Shown here one piece after another: positions 34,591 to 43,331 of a DNA stretch of 64,000 nucleotides; the first letter of the stretch is position 1; each line of letters begins with the position of its first letter. The stretch is from Streptomyces spinosisporus (lineage in GTDB: Bacteria > Actinomycetota > Actinomycetes > Streptomycetales > Streptomycetaceae), in contig NZ_JALDAX010000010.1 in NCBI RefSeq assembly GCF_022698145.1, positions 186,001 to 250,000 on the forward strand, in the 5' to 3' direction. Below the pieces are notes generated by a model, which saw only the letters and a program-made list of their open reading frames with translations, made no database searches and had not been told where the DNA came from. The position numbers and the translations under genes are program-made.

Positions 34591-35706
34591 ATGCCGACTT
34601 ACGACCTGTACGCCATGGACCCGGGCGACCCCCACTGGCAGGTACCGGCCAATGGAGCAGCCCGTTTCAGCTGGGAGTACGACGACGGACGCGACCGGCT
34701 CCTCGCCCTCTACCAGAAGGGCAAGGACAAGCAGTGGGACGGGCAGAAGCGGATCGACTGGGATCTGGAGGTCGATCCCCACGACCCGCTCGGCACCCCC
34801 GACGAGTCGATGTCGCTCTACGGCACCAAGTACTGGGCGAAGATGACCGACCAGGACAAGGGGGAACTGCGCAAGCACTACGCCACCTGGCAGTTCAGCC
34901 AGTTCCTGCACGGCGAGCAGGGCGCGATGGTCTGCGCCGCCCGGATCGTGGAGTCCGTCCCCGACCTGGACGCCAAGTTCTACTCGGCGACCCAGACGAT
35001 GGACGAGGCGCGGCACGCGGAGATCTACGGCCGCTTCCTGCACGAGAAGATCGGGATGCTGTACCCGATCAACGACAACCTCCAGGCGCTGCTGGGGGAC
35101 ACCCTGCGCGACAGTCGCTGGGACATGCCCTACCTCGGCATGCAGGTCCTGATCGAAGGCCTGGCGCTGGCCGCCTTCGGCATGATCCGCGACACCACCG
35201 ACAAGCCCCTGCCCAAGCAGATCCTCGCCTACGTCATGCAGGACGAGGCCCGGCACGTGGCCTTCGGGCGGATGGCCCTGCGCGACTACTACAAGCAGCT
35301 CAGCGACGCCGAACTGCGCGAGCGCGAGGAGTTCGTCATCGAGGGCTGCTATCTGATGCGCGACCGGCTGCGCGGCGTCGAGGTCCTGGAGAACTTCGGC
35401 ATCCCGAAGGCCGAGGCGGAGGAGTACAGCGAGCAGTCCGAATTCCTCGCGCTGTTCCGCAAGTTGCTGTTCTCCCGCATCGTGCCGTGCGTCAAGGACA
35501 TCGGCCTGTGGGGCAAGCGCCTGCAGCAGGCGTACGTCGACATGGGCGTGTTCGACCTCGGCGACTCCAACCTTGACCTGCTGATGGCCCAGGACGAGGA
35601 GATCGCGGAACAGCTGGACGCGGAACGCTTCGCCGAGGAGGAACGCGAACGCGTGGCGGAGGTGACGGAGGCGATCGAGGCGGGCGCCGGGCCGGCCGGC
35701 GGCTAG
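34591..35706 (+). CDS. Ferritin-like/RNR-like diiron oxidase
   Basis: A 371-residue protein with two DEARH metal-binding helices (TMDEARHAEIYGRF and VMQDEARHVAFGRM) plus further Glu positions (FLHGEQGAM, VLIEGLAL). This is the ribonucleotide-reductase-like diiron fold. It is not a true RNR subunit: the NrdB tyrosine context is absent and no large subunit is nearby. The tail (EQLDAERFAEEERERV) is a charged helix. It is divergent from the AurF-like gene, and the two may act in one oxidation pathway. Confidence 0.8.
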   Translation: MPTYDLYAMDPGDPHWQVPANGAARFSWEYDDGRDRLLALYQKGKDKQWDGQKRIDWDLEVDPHDPLGTPDESMSLYGTKYWAKMTDQDKGELRKHYATWQFSQFLHGEQGAMVCAARIVESVPDLDAKFYSATQTMDEARHAEIYGRFLHEKIGMLYPINDNLQALLGDTLRDSRWDMPYLGMQVLIEGLALAAFGMIRDTTDKPLPKQILAYVMQDEARHVAFGRMALRDYYKQLSDAELREREEFVIEGCYLMRDRLRGVEVLENFGIPKAEAEEYSEQSEFLALFRKLLFSRIVPCVKDIGLWGKRLQQAYVDMGVFDLGDSNLDLLMAQDEEIAEQLDAERFAEEERERVAEVTEAIEAGAGPAGG

Positions 35707-35722
35707 AGCGGGCGGCCGGCGG

Positions 35723-36229
35723 TCAGACCGAGCAGCCGAGCCCGTCCGGCACCTCCAGCGGCACCGGTTCGGCGCCCTGCGCCGGGAACGACGTGCGCAG
35801 CGTGAAGGCGTAGGGCGTGGGGCCGTTGGCGCGCAGATGCAGCAGCCGTGCCTCGGCCTCCGCGACGGTCGGGCGGTGCCCGGCCGGCACCCACCACATC
35901 GCCACCATCGCCTGCTCGATCCGCTCGAACCACTCGCGCCGGCGGGCCAGCATCTCGCGGTGGCGGCCCTGGTACATGAACGCGGTCAGCGCGTTCGCGT
36001 CCCGCCACACGGACATGTTGATGATCAGCCAGTCGTCCCCGAAGACGGCCACGTCGGTGGCGTCACCGCCGTCGCCCTGCAGGCGCCAGACGAAACCGTC
36101 GGCGGCGTCGGCGTCGGCGTTCACCGGATCGAGGGCGGCGACGAAGTCCCTCAACTGCGGCGAGTCCAAGGGGGCCTTGAGGCGGGCGATATTGACCTGG
36201 GCGAGTTCGTACGCGTGGGCAGACGTCAT
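35723..36229 (-). CDS. DUF3291 domain protein
   Basis: A 168-residue protein with the DUF3291 dimeric alpha-beta barrel-like pattern: ELAQVNIARLKAPLDSPQLRDF, then DDWLIINMSVWRDANALTAFMY and WWVPAGHRPTVAEAEARL. Related folds bind heme or small aromatics, but function is unassigned. It is convergent with the diiron gene, separated by 16 bp. Confidence 0.82.
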   Translation of the reverse strand: MTSAHAYELAQVNIARLKAPLDSPQLRDFVAALDPVNADADAADGFVWRLQGDGGDATDVAVFGDDWLIINMSVWRDANALTAFMYQGRHREMLARRREWFERIEQAMVAMWWVPAGHRPTVAEAEARLLHLRANGPTPYAFTLRTSFPAQGAEPVPLEVPDGLGCSV

Positions 36230-36274
36230 GGACCGAACGTTAGGTCGGGAGCATTGCCCGCCTCAACCCCCGTC

Positions 36275-37738
36275 TCAGTCCTTGGAGTTGAGGACCGTCT
36301 CCATCACCGACCGGGCGATCGGCGCGGCCACCCCGCCCCCCGTGATGTCGCCCCGCTCGGCCGAGCCGTCCTCCACCACCACGGCGACCGCGACCTTCGG
36401 CTGCCGTTCGTCCTCGTTCTGCGCCCACGACACGAACCAGGCATAGGGGACCCCGGCGTTGCCCAGGCCGTGCTGGGCGGTGCCGGTCTTGCCGCCGACG
36501 ATCGCGCCGGGGATGGCGGCGTTCGTGCCGGTGCCCTCCGTCACGACGTCCTCCATCAGCTCCTTCATCCGCTCCGCGGTCTCCGGGCGCATCGCCGCGC
36601 GCACCGGACGCGACCCCGCCGTGGCCACCGTGGCGCCCTCGTTCGTGGTCGTCCGCTCCACCAGGTACGGCGAGCGCACCTGCCCGCGATTGGCGACGGC
36701 GGCGGCGACCATCGCCATCTGCAGCGGGGTGGCCCGCGTGTTGTACTGCCCGATCGACGAAAGGGCGAGCTGCGCCCGGTCCATCGAGGTGTCGAAGGTG
36801 CTCGGCGCCACCGCGAAGGGGATGCGCTGGCGGGTGTCGTTGAAGCCGAACGCCCGCGCCGTGGCGGCCATGCGCCTGACGCCCACGTCCACGCCGAGCT
36901 TCGCGAACACGGTGTTGCACGACCACTCGAAGGCCTCCCGCAGCGGGGCGTCCCCGCACCCCTCGCCCTCGTTCATCAGCGTGGTGCGCGTGCCCGGCAG
37001 CGGATAGGGGTCGGGCGAGTGGGTCGGCCTGTCGAGGTCCGTGACGACCCCCGCGTCCAGCGCCGCCGCCGCGGTGACCACCTTGAACGTCGAACCGGGC
37101 GGATAGGTCTGCCGCACCGCACGGTTGAGCATCGGCTTGTCCGGATCGGCGTTGAGCCGGGCCCAGGAGCGCGCCGTCGCCGCCGCGTTCCCCGACAGCG
37201 CACCGGGGTCGTAGGAGGGACTCGACACCAGCGCCAGCACCCGCCCGGTGGCCGGTTCGATCGCCGCCACCGCACCCTTGCGCCCGTCGAGCCCCTCGTA
37301 CGCCGCCCGCTGCGCGGCCGCGTCGATGGTGGTCACGACGTCGCCGCCGCGGCTGCGGGCCCGCGTGAAGCCGTTCATCACGGGGAACGGCTTCAGCGCC
37401 GGGTCGGTGCCCGACAGGACGGCGTCCTTGACGTGCTCCAGCAGCGTCGTGCCGTACACCTGCGAGGCGAAGCCGGTGACGGGCGCGTACAACGGCCCGT
37501 CGGTGTACGTCCGTTCGTACCGCAGCTGCTCGCCGGAGTCCCGCGAGCCGGTGACGGGCGCGCCGTCGACCACGATGTCGCCGCGCGGCTGGTGGTAACG
37601 GGCGATCTGGGAGCGGCGGTTGGCGCGATTGTCGTCGTAGGAACCGGCGTCGAGGAACTGGATGCGGACGGCGTTGGCGAGCAGCGCGACCAGCAGCATG
37701 AGGCAGAAGTAGGCGGAGTGGCGGATGTGCTGTGTCAT
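36275..37738 (-). CDS. Class B penicillin-binding protein (transpeptidase, PbpA/PBP2-like)
   Basis: A 487-residue membrane-anchored transpeptidase. A single N-terminal TM helix (YFCLMLLVALLANAV) is followed by a dimerisation-type domain and the penicillin-binding domain: SxxK motif STFK, SxN motif SCN and KTG in GGKTGTAQHG. It crosslinks peptidoglycan outside the membrane and normally partners with a SEDS glycosyltransferase, which is encoded by the overlapping upstream gene. ATG at 37738 overlaps that stop (ATGA). It is the last gene of an SH3-FtsW-PBP operon. Confidence 0.94.
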   Translation of the reverse strand: MTQHIRHSAYFCLMLLVALLANAVRIQFLDAGSYDDNRANRRSQIARYHQPRGDIVVDGAPVTGSRDSGEQLRYERTYTDGPLYAPVTGFASQVYGTTLLEHVKDAVLSGTDPALKPFPVMNGFTRARSRGGDVVTTIDAAAQRAAYEGLDGRKGAVAAIEPATGRVLALVSSPSYDPGALSGNAAATARSWARLNADPDKPMLNRAVRQTYPPGSTFKVVTAAAALDAGVVTDLDRPTHSPDPYPLPGTRTTLMNEGEGCGDAPLREAFEWSCNTVFAKLGVDVGVRRMAATARAFGFNDTRQRIPFAVAPSTFDTSMDRAQLALSSIGQYNTRATPLQMAMVAAAVANRGQVRSPYLVERTTTNEGATVATAGSRPVRAAMRPETAERMKELMEDVVTEGTGTNAAIPGAIVGGKTGTAQHGLGNAGVPYAWFVSWAQNEDERQPKVAVAVVVEDGSAERGDITGGGVAAPIARSVMETVLNSKD

Positions 37739-39090
37739 GACGGCACCGCCTCCTCGCCGTACCGGCCGCGCGCCGCGTCGCTCAACCGGATCAGCAGCGC
37801 CACGATCGCCCAGTTGGTGACCACCGACGAACCGCCCTGGGCGAGGAACGGCATCGCCATGCCGGTGAGCGGGATCAGCCCGGTCACCCCGCCCGCGATC
37901 ACGAACACCTGGAGCGCCACGATCGAGGCGAGCCCGACCGCGAGCAGCCGGCCGAACGGGTCGCGCAGCGCGAGGGCCGCGCGGTAGCCGCGGTCCACGA
38001 GGAGGCCGTAGAGGAGGAAGATCGCGGTCAGGCCCGCCAGGCCCAGCTCCTCGCCCGCCGTGGCGAGGATGAAGTCGGACTTGGTCGCGAAGCCGATGAG
38101 GATCGCGTGGCCGAGGCCGAGGCCCGTGCCGAGGAGCCCGCCCGCGGCGAAGGCGAACAGCGACTGGGCGATCTGGTTGGGGCCCTGGCCGGCCTCGATC
38201 GACGCGAAGGGGTGCAGCCAGTCCTGGACCCGGCCGTGCACATGCGGCTCCAGCCAGCCGACCGCCACCGCGCCCACCGCCGCCAGCAGCAGGCCGACGG
38301 CGATCCAGCCGGTGCGGCCGGTGGCGACGTAGAGCAGCACCACGAAGAGGCCGAAGAACAGCAGCGAGGTGCCGAGGTCGCGCTCCAGCACCAGGACGCC
38401 CACGCTCAGCAGCCAGATGGCGAGGATCGGGCCGAGCACCCGGCCGGTGGGCAGCTGGAAGCGCCTGAAGCGCCAGATGTGCCGGCCGGTGTACGCCAGC
38501 GCGTTGCGGTTGGCCGCCAGATACGCGGCGAAGAAGACCGCCAGCAGCACCTTCGCGAACTCGCCCGGCTGGATGGAGAATCCGGCGATCCGGATCCAGA
38601 TGCGGGCGCCGTTCACGGCCGGGAAGAGGATCGGCAGGAGCAGCAGGGCGAGCGCGGCGACGACACACACGTAGGCGTAGCGCTGGAGCACACGATGGTC
38701 GCGCAGCAGCAGGACGATCACGGTGAACAGGGTCACGCCCACGGTGGACCACACGAGTTGGGTGGGGGCCGCGAGGTCGTGCGGGGTCTCCAGGTCGAGC
38801 CGGTAGATCAGCACCAGACCGAGGCCGTTGAGCAGGACGCCGATGGGCAGCAGCAGCGGGTCGGCGTACGGGGCGCGCAACCGCACCGCGCAGTGGGCGA
38901 GCAAGGCGAGCGCACCGAGCCCGGCGCCGTAACCGGCGGCGCCGGGCGGGACGGTGCCGTGCCTGGCGAGGCCGACATTGCAGTAGCCGTAGACCGAGAG
39001 CAGTACGGCGATGGCGAGGAGGGCGAGTTCGACACCGCGGCCCCGCGGCGGACGGACCGCCCGGGCGGGGGCGTCCGTCTGGGTCAGCAC
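37735..39090 (-). CDS. FtsW/RodA/SpoVE-family SEDS glycosyltransferase
   Basis: A 451-residue polytopic membrane protein with about ten TM helices and the SEDS signatures NGARIWIRIAGFSIQPGEFAK and LPLTGMAMPFLAQGGSS-like (LIPLTGMAMPFLAQGGSSVV). It polymerises lipid II glycan strands together with the following PBP. GTG at 39090 was chosen because it overlaps the SH3 gene stop (GTGCTGA); upstream in-frame starts would read back into that gene. It is not in the division (dcw) cluster, so it is probably a growth- or development-specific pair. Confidence 0.92.
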   Translation of the reverse strand: MLTQTDAPARAVRPPRGRGVELALLAIAVLLSVYGYCNVGLARHGTVPPGAAGYGAGLGALALLAHCAVRLRAPYADPLLLPIGVLLNGLGLVLIYRLDLETPHDLAAPTQLVWSTVGVTLFTVIVLLLRDHRVLQRYAYVCVVAALALLLLPILFPAVNGARIWIRIAGFSIQPGEFAKVLLAVFFAAYLAANRNALAYTGRHIWRFRRFQLPTGRVLGPILAIWLLSVGVLVLERDLGTSLLFFGLFVVLLYVATGRTGWIAVGLLLAAVGAVAVGWLEPHVHGRVQDWLHPFASIEAGQGPNQIAQSLFAFAAGGLLGTGLGLGHAILIGFATKSDFILATAGEELGLAGLTAIFLLYGLLVDRGYRAALALRDPFGRLLAVGLASIVALQVFVIAGGVTGLIPLTGMAMPFLAQGGSSVVTNWAIVALLIRLSDAARGRYGEEAVPS

Positions 39091-39530
39091 CAGCGCGGCG
39101 GCGTCCCGATCGTGTCGATGTAGCGGGCCGAACCCCATGCCCAAGTCCCGTCCGTGAGGAGGTACCAGAGGTGGTTGCCCTGCACGCTCTGGCCCGGTGT
39201 CTTGCAGAAGATGGAGACGCGGTCGCCCTTGTGGACCACGCGGATCACCTGACTGCCGCGGGTCGGCGCGCTGCGCAGCAGCAGCGTGCTCGCGGTGACG
39301 ACGCCGCGGGCGTACTGCTGGCCGCCGTGGTCACCGCCCTGGTTCCAGTCACCTGACTGCCCGGAGTCGCCCTGGTTCCAGTCGCCGGACTGCCCGGAGC
39401 CGGGGTCGCCGCCGTCGCCGCCACCGCCCCAGTCGTCGTCCGCGAGCGCGGGCGCGACGGCCACGGAGGTGATCAGGGCGCCGGCGGCGGTGGTTATCGC
39501 GAGTCGGGTGAGAGCGGAGCGCAGTGACAT
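39084..39530 (-). CDS. Secreted SH3-domain-like protein
   Basis: A 148-residue exported protein. The signal peptide has LAITTAAGALITSVAVAPALA with cleavage after ALA. A Gly/Asp/Ser-rich linker with duplicated SGQSGDWNQG follows, then a bacterial SH3-like module (ARGVVTASTLLLRSAPTRGSQVIRVVHKGDRVSIFCK) ending in Cys. Such modules bind peptidoglycan. It is the first gene of the SH3-FtsW-PBP operon, so it may guide that synthase to the wall. ATG at 39530 fits the signal peptide. Confidence 0.88.
   Translation of the reverse strand: MSLRSALTRLAITTAAGALITSVAVAPALADDDWGGGGDGGDPGSGQSGDWNQGDSGQSGDWNQGGDHGGQQYARGVVTASTLLLRSAPTRGSQVIRVVHKGDRVSIFCKTPGQSVQGNHLWYLLTDGTWAWGSARYIDTIGTPPRWC
39335..39400. repeat. 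33-bp tandem duplication inside the SH3 gene linker
   Basis: Two adjacent near-identical 33-bp units (39335-39367 and 39368-39400) differ by three bases and encode the duplicated SGQSGDWNQG linker. Unit length is a multiple of three, so copy number can change without breaking the reading frame. Confidence 0.9.
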
Positions 39531-39644
39531 GGCCGATACCTCCACGAACGGGGGTGAAGCTGACTATCCGCCACGTTAGGAGCAGTACCGGGGCGTCGCT
39601 CGTCCGGTTGGGCCAGTGGAGCGCCCCGAAGAGGGGCGGGGAAC

Positions 39645-40883
39645 CTAACCGAGCGTCAGCACGGCGACGGCCCCGCCGTCCGCCGCGTTCGCGAACGTCA
39701 GGCGGGCGCTCAGTACCTCCGCCTGCCCGACCGCGATGGTCAGCCCGAGCCCGTGCCCCTTCGCACCGCCCTCGGTGCGGAACCGCTGCGGCCCGTGCTC
39801 CACGAGATAGTCCGGATACCCGTCCCCGTGGTCCCGGACGGTCACCACCGGCCCGTCGACCGTCAACGACACCGGCGGGCGCCCGTGTTTGTGCGCGTTC
39901 GCGACGAGATTGCCCAGCACCCGCTCCAGGCGCCGCCGGTCCGTCTCCACCCGCGCGTCCCGCAGCACGACGACCGCGGTGTCGGTGCCGGACGCGCGCA
40001 CCACGCGCTCCGCCAGCGCGGCCAGCCCCTCCGCGTCGACCTCCAGCCGCTCGCGTCCGGTGTCGAGGCGGGAGATCTCCAGCAGATCCTCGGTGAGCGT
40101 GCGCAGCGCGGCCACCCGGTCCTGCACCAGCTCCGTCGGCCGCCCCGGCGGCAGCAGCTCGGCCGCCGCGTGCAGCCCGGTCAGCGGGGTGCGCAGCTCG
40201 TGCGCCACGTCCGCGGTGAACCGCTGCTCGCTCAGCAGCTTGCCCTGCAGCGAGGCCGCCATGGAGTCCAGCGCGGCGGCGACCGCGGCCACCTCGTCCT
40301 GGGGGTGCGTCGGGTCCTTCGTACGGGGATCGTCGACGCGCGCGTCCAGGTCGCCGGCGCTGATCCGCCGGGCCACCTGCGCCGTGGCCTGCAGCCGCCG
40401 GGTCACCCGGGTCACCGCGAACGCGCCCACCAGCAGCGTCACGCCGATCGCGAGGCCCGACGACCACAGGATCGCCCGGTCGAGTCCCGCGATCGTGCGG
40501 GACTGCTGCGAGTAGTCGACCTCGACGGCCAGCGCCCGGCCCCGGTCGGCCGGGCCCGCGGCCCACATCGTGGGACGCCCGTGGCGGTCGGAGACCATGG
40601 TGCCGCGGCTCCCGGACCGCGCCAGCCTGCGCAGGTCGTCCGGCAGCTCCGGGGGATCGACGCCCGTGCCCGGCAGCAGCGTGTCCCCGGCCTCGTACGC
40701 CTTCGTCGCGTCCGACAGCCGGGACAGCGCGAGATCGCGGGCCTGGCCGACGGTCTGGTTCGTCACCGAGACATGCACCAGCACACCGAGCATCGCGGCC
40801 AGCGCACAGCACATGACGGTGATGAAGACGGCGGCCTTCACGGCGAGCGTGCCGGCCCACTGGGGCAGCCCGAGCCTCGTCAT
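39645..40883 (-). CDS. Orphan sensor histidine kinase
   Basis: A 412-residue kinase with TM1 (VFITVMCCALAAMLGVLV) and TM2 (LWSSGLAIGVTLLVGAFAV) flanking an extracytoplasmic sensor of about 110 residues. A HAMP domain, the H-box FTADVAHELRTPL and an ATPase domain (NLVANAHKHG, GHGLGLTI) follow. No response regulator lies next to it; instead it overlaps a lipoprotein gene by 4 bp (ATGA). The layout recalls kinases whose sensing is tuned by a partner lipoprotein, as in the Streptomyces CseA/CseC cell-envelope system. Confidence 0.9.
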   Translation of the reverse strand: MTRLGLPQWAGTLAVKAAVFITVMCCALAAMLGVLVHVSVTNQTVGQARDLALSRLSDATKAYEAGDTLLPGTGVDPPELPDDLRRLARSGSRGTMVSDRHGRPTMWAAGPADRGRALAVEVDYSQQSRTIAGLDRAILWSSGLAIGVTLLVGAFAVTRVTRRLQATAQVARRISAGDLDARVDDPRTKDPTHPQDEVAAVAAALDSMAASLQGKLLSEQRFTADVAHELRTPLTGLHAAAELLPPGRPTELVQDRVAALRTLTEDLLEISRLDTGRERLEVDAEGLAALAERVVRASGTDTAVVVLRDARVETDRRRLERVLGNLVANAHKHGRPPVSLTVDGPVVTVRDHGDGYPDYLVEHGPQRFRTEGGAKGHGLGLTIAVGQAEVLSARLTFANAADGGAVAVLTLG

Positions 40884-41659
40884 GGGGTCGCCGAGGGGGA
40901 GAGGGAGGGAGAGGCGCCGGTGGTCGTGGAGGGCGATGTGCCGGCGGACGCGGAGGGCGATCCGGACCGGCTTGCCGACGGCCGCTTCGGCGGCTGCTCA
41001 CGCTTGCCGTTGTGCAGCATCTCGTCGTGGGTGAGCAGCATGACCTTCTGCTCCGGGTCCCAGGTCCACTGGAAGCGGTACTCGTAGTCCGACAGGTCGG
41101 ACGGCGCGTGGATGATCACCGAGCGCCCGGCCAGCTCCACCCCGCTCACGGCGTCGTTGTTGGACATGACCTGCACGACCCGGTTCCCCTCGACCGTGTA
41201 GACGCGCACGGCGGTCTGGTTCCCGGGCAGCAGCCGGAAGCCCAGCGTGAGGTCGGGGTGCCCGTCGCCGGTGATGTCCCGGTAGTAGGGCCTGAGCAGG
41301 GGGCACTTCGCGTCCGCCGGGCGTTTGCCGCAGGAGTCCATCCGGCGCACGGTCTCGCGGTACGGCGCCTTCGAGCCGGCGTAGTCGTCCGCGTGCTGGG
41401 CGATCTCCGCCCGCACCAACCTCGCCGGATCCACCTTGCGGATGTCGCCGCCCGGAGCGGTGACGCCCTTCATCGTCTCGGACTCGCCGTTGTCGTAGTT
41501 CCAGGCGGGGCTGGACGCGGGCGTCAGGCTCGGCCACAGCTTGGCCGGGCTGGTCGCGGTCGGGGTGGACCCCGCGCCCTGCAGCCCGCCCGCGTCACCG
41601 CAGCCCGCCACCAGGGCGAGCGCGGCGAGGGCGGTGCGTGCGGCGCGGGAGCGGGGCAC
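40880..41659 (-). CDS. Lipoprotein with FG-GAP/EF-like Asp motif
   Basis: A 259-residue lipoprotein. The lipobox is LVAGC at residues 16-20, so the mature protein begins at Cys20 and is anchored outside the membrane. The mature region contains DITGDGHPDLTLGF, an Asp-rich loop as in FG-GAP or calcium-binding repeats, and a Ser/Pro/Thr-rich tail. It probably modulates or presents a signal to the kinase encoded by the overlapping gene; that link is inferred from operon structure. Confidence 0.82.
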   Translation of the reverse strand: MPRSRAARTALAALALVAGCGDAGGLQGAGSTPTATSPAKLWPSLTPASSPAWNYDNGESETMKGVTAPGGDIRKVDPARLVRAEIAQHADDYAGSKAPYRETVRRMDSCGKRPADAKCPLLRPYYRDITGDGHPDLTLGFRLLPGNQTAVRVYTVEGNRVVQVMSNNDAVSGVELAGRSVIIHAPSDLSDYEYRFQWTWDPEQKVMLLTHDEMLHNGKREQPPKRPSASRSGSPSASAGTSPSTTTGASPSLSPSATP

Positions 41660-41728
41660 TGTACTCCTGTGACTGAGAACGATCGGTGACCCGGTACACC
41701 CTATTCGTCCGGGGAAACGATCACCTTG

Positions 41729-42235
41729 CTACTCCGCCAGCTCCTCCAGCAGCCGGGCCGTCGGCAGCCCGGCCCGCAGATAGTCCACGAAGAGGTCGTT
41801 GTGCAGTGCCCAGGGCGAGCGGCGGGAGCGGATGAGGCGGATCGCCTGCTCGGCGGAGTGGCCCCGGCGCACCAGGGTGTGCGCGACCACGAGCCCCGAG
41901 CGGTTGTACCCGTGGTAACAGCGGACGAGGACCTTGCGGCCCTCGTCCAGTGCCTCGCCCGCGGCCCGTGCCAGACGGATCACGCCCGCGAGCTGGGTGC
42001 CGTCCAGCGGGCCGTCGGGGATCGGCCACACATGGTGCTCCACGCCCGGGTCGGGGCCGTGTCCCGGCAGTCTGAGCAGGGTCTGCACAAGATCGAACTC
42101 GTCGCGCACCACAGCGAACTCCAGATCACCGGTGCCGTTCCTGAACTGGTGTCCGCCCATCCACAGTCCGGGCACGATCTCGCTCCATGGACTGGCCGGA
42201 GCCGGTACATCGGGTTGCTTCCTGCGGGTACGCAA
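41729..42235 (-). CDS. Dual-specificity/tyrosine phosphatase-like protein
   Basis: A 168-residue phosphatase. The signature CX5R is CYHGYNR, with Cys106 and Arg112, followed by Ser. A preceding IPDGPLDG segment could supply the general acid Asp. It should dephosphorylate Tyr or mixed substrates in the cytoplasm. The TTG at 42235 (LRTRRKQPDV) was chosen because GGGGAGG lies 5 nt upstream; the frame runs on upstream but overlaps the divergent NERD-like gene. It is divergent from that gene with a 99-bp gap. Confidence 0.82.
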   Translation of the reverse strand: MRTRRKQPDVPAPASPWSEIVPGLWMGGHQFRNGTGDLEFAVVRDEFDLVQTLLRLPGHGPDPGVEHHVWPIPDGPLDGTQLAGVIRLARAAGEALDEGRKVLVRCYHGYNRSGLVVAHTLVRRGHSAEQAIRLIRSRRSPWALHNDLFVDYLRAGLPTARLLEELAE

Positions 42236-42334
42236 CGACGCCTCCCCAAGTGCCCTCCCAACTCCTCCCAAAGGTAACCGTCTTCTTGCCTGGGGAGCAC
42301 CCCGCCTGTTCCCATGGTCAAGGGGTGATGGCGC

Positions 42335-43138
42335 ATGACCGGACTGCGAGTCATACCGTCCTGGCGGCACGGCCAGGAGCGGCTCTACGTTTGCCACAGG
42401 GACGGGCGCAACGTCGCCTGGTACGACCGCGAGGCCGCACGGGTCAACCTGCTCAACGACAGCGAGGAGGAGCGCGTACTGAAGGCGCTCGGCCCCTTCC
42501 TCACCGGCCCGGTCACCGTCGGCCCGCCGCCGGTCCCGACCCCGGCCGAGCTGGCCCGGCTCTCCCTCCACCCCGACGACGACCTGGCGCCCAACCGGCC
42601 CGGCGAGGCGCTGCTGATCGCCCTGGACCGGGAACCGGGCCCCTCCCACCGGCTGCGTCCCGACCCCCGGCGCAGGGCGCTGACGGCGGAGCAGACGATC
42701 GGTGAGGCCCTCGACCGCCTCGACGGCGCGGGCTGGCACACCCTGCACTCGGTGCCGCTGCCCGGCGGCGACCGCATCCACCACCTGACGATCGGCCCGG
42801 GCGGCCTGTTCGCCGTCCACACGCTCTACGCCCGCAAGCAGAAGGTGACGATCACCGACCCCATGGTCACGCTCGGCCGCCGCGAACCCCAGCCCCTGCT
42901 GCGCCGCGTCCGCGCCGACGCCGACCGCGCCTCGTACGCCCTGACCGCCGAGGTCCACCCGGTCCTGGCCCTCCTGGAACCCACGGACGTCACGATCCCG
43001 ACCCCACTCCGCGAGGTCCGCGTCATGAAGGACACGGACTTCGACGACCTGACACGACTCGGCGGCGTCCTGAAACCGGCGGACGTGGAGGCACTGCACG
43101 CCATGGCACGGGATCGGGGGACGTGGGGGCGGGTGTGA
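42335..43138 (+). CDS. NERD-domain-like protein
   Basis: A 267-residue protein whose second half carries a nuclease-related (NERD) pattern: AEQTIGEALDRLDGAGWHTLHSVPLPGGDRIHHLTIGPGGLFAVHT. The catalytic Lys after the final strand (usually NTK) is not evident: the segment reads VHTLYARKQK. The protein may therefore be an inactive or divergent member. ATG at 42335 has AAGGGG 9 nt upstream. A second relative, disrupted by a frameshift, lies at 52.8 kb. It is divergent from the phosphatase gene. Confidence 0.7.
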   Translation: MTGLRVIPSWRHGQERLYVCHRDGRNVAWYDREAARVNLLNDSEEERVLKALGPFLTGPVTVGPPPVPTPAELARLSLHPDDDLAPNRPGEALLIALDREPGPSHRLRPDPRRRALTAEQTIGEALDRLDGAGWHTLHSVPLPGGDRIHHLTIGPGGLFAVHTLYARKQKVTITDPMVTLGRREPQPLLRRVRADADRASYALTAEVHPVLALLEPTDVTIPTPLREVRVMKDTDFDDLTRLGGVLKPADVEALHAMARDRGTWGRV

Positions 43139-43153
43139 TGCGCCGGGGGCGCG

Positions 43154-43309
43154 TGCTGGATGCGTTCAGGGGAGTGGGCCGGGTGCCCTGCTGAGCCGTC
43201 TCCAGGGGAGCGGGCCGGGTACCTGCTGAGCGGGTTCAAGGAGGGGGGCCGGGCTGCCCGCGGAGCGTGTTCAAGGAGGGGGCCCGGGCTGCCCGCCGAG
43301 CGTGTTCCA
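43154..43309. repeat. 35-bp imperfect minisatellite (4 full copies plus one partial)
   Basis: Units start at 43154, 43189, 43224, 43259 and 43294 and share the core GAGCGTGTTCAAGGAGGG-like plus GGGCCGGGCTGCC. Drift increases outward, and a further degenerate copy may run to about 43350. It fills the gap between the NERD-like gene and ligD. No coding capacity is apparent. Confidence 0.88.
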
Positions 43310-43331
43310 GCGGGCGTACTGAGTGTGTTGT

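Noticed and set aside
43154..43309. CRISPR array
   Set aside because: The 35-bp units are directly adjacent without unique spacers, so this is a minisatellite.
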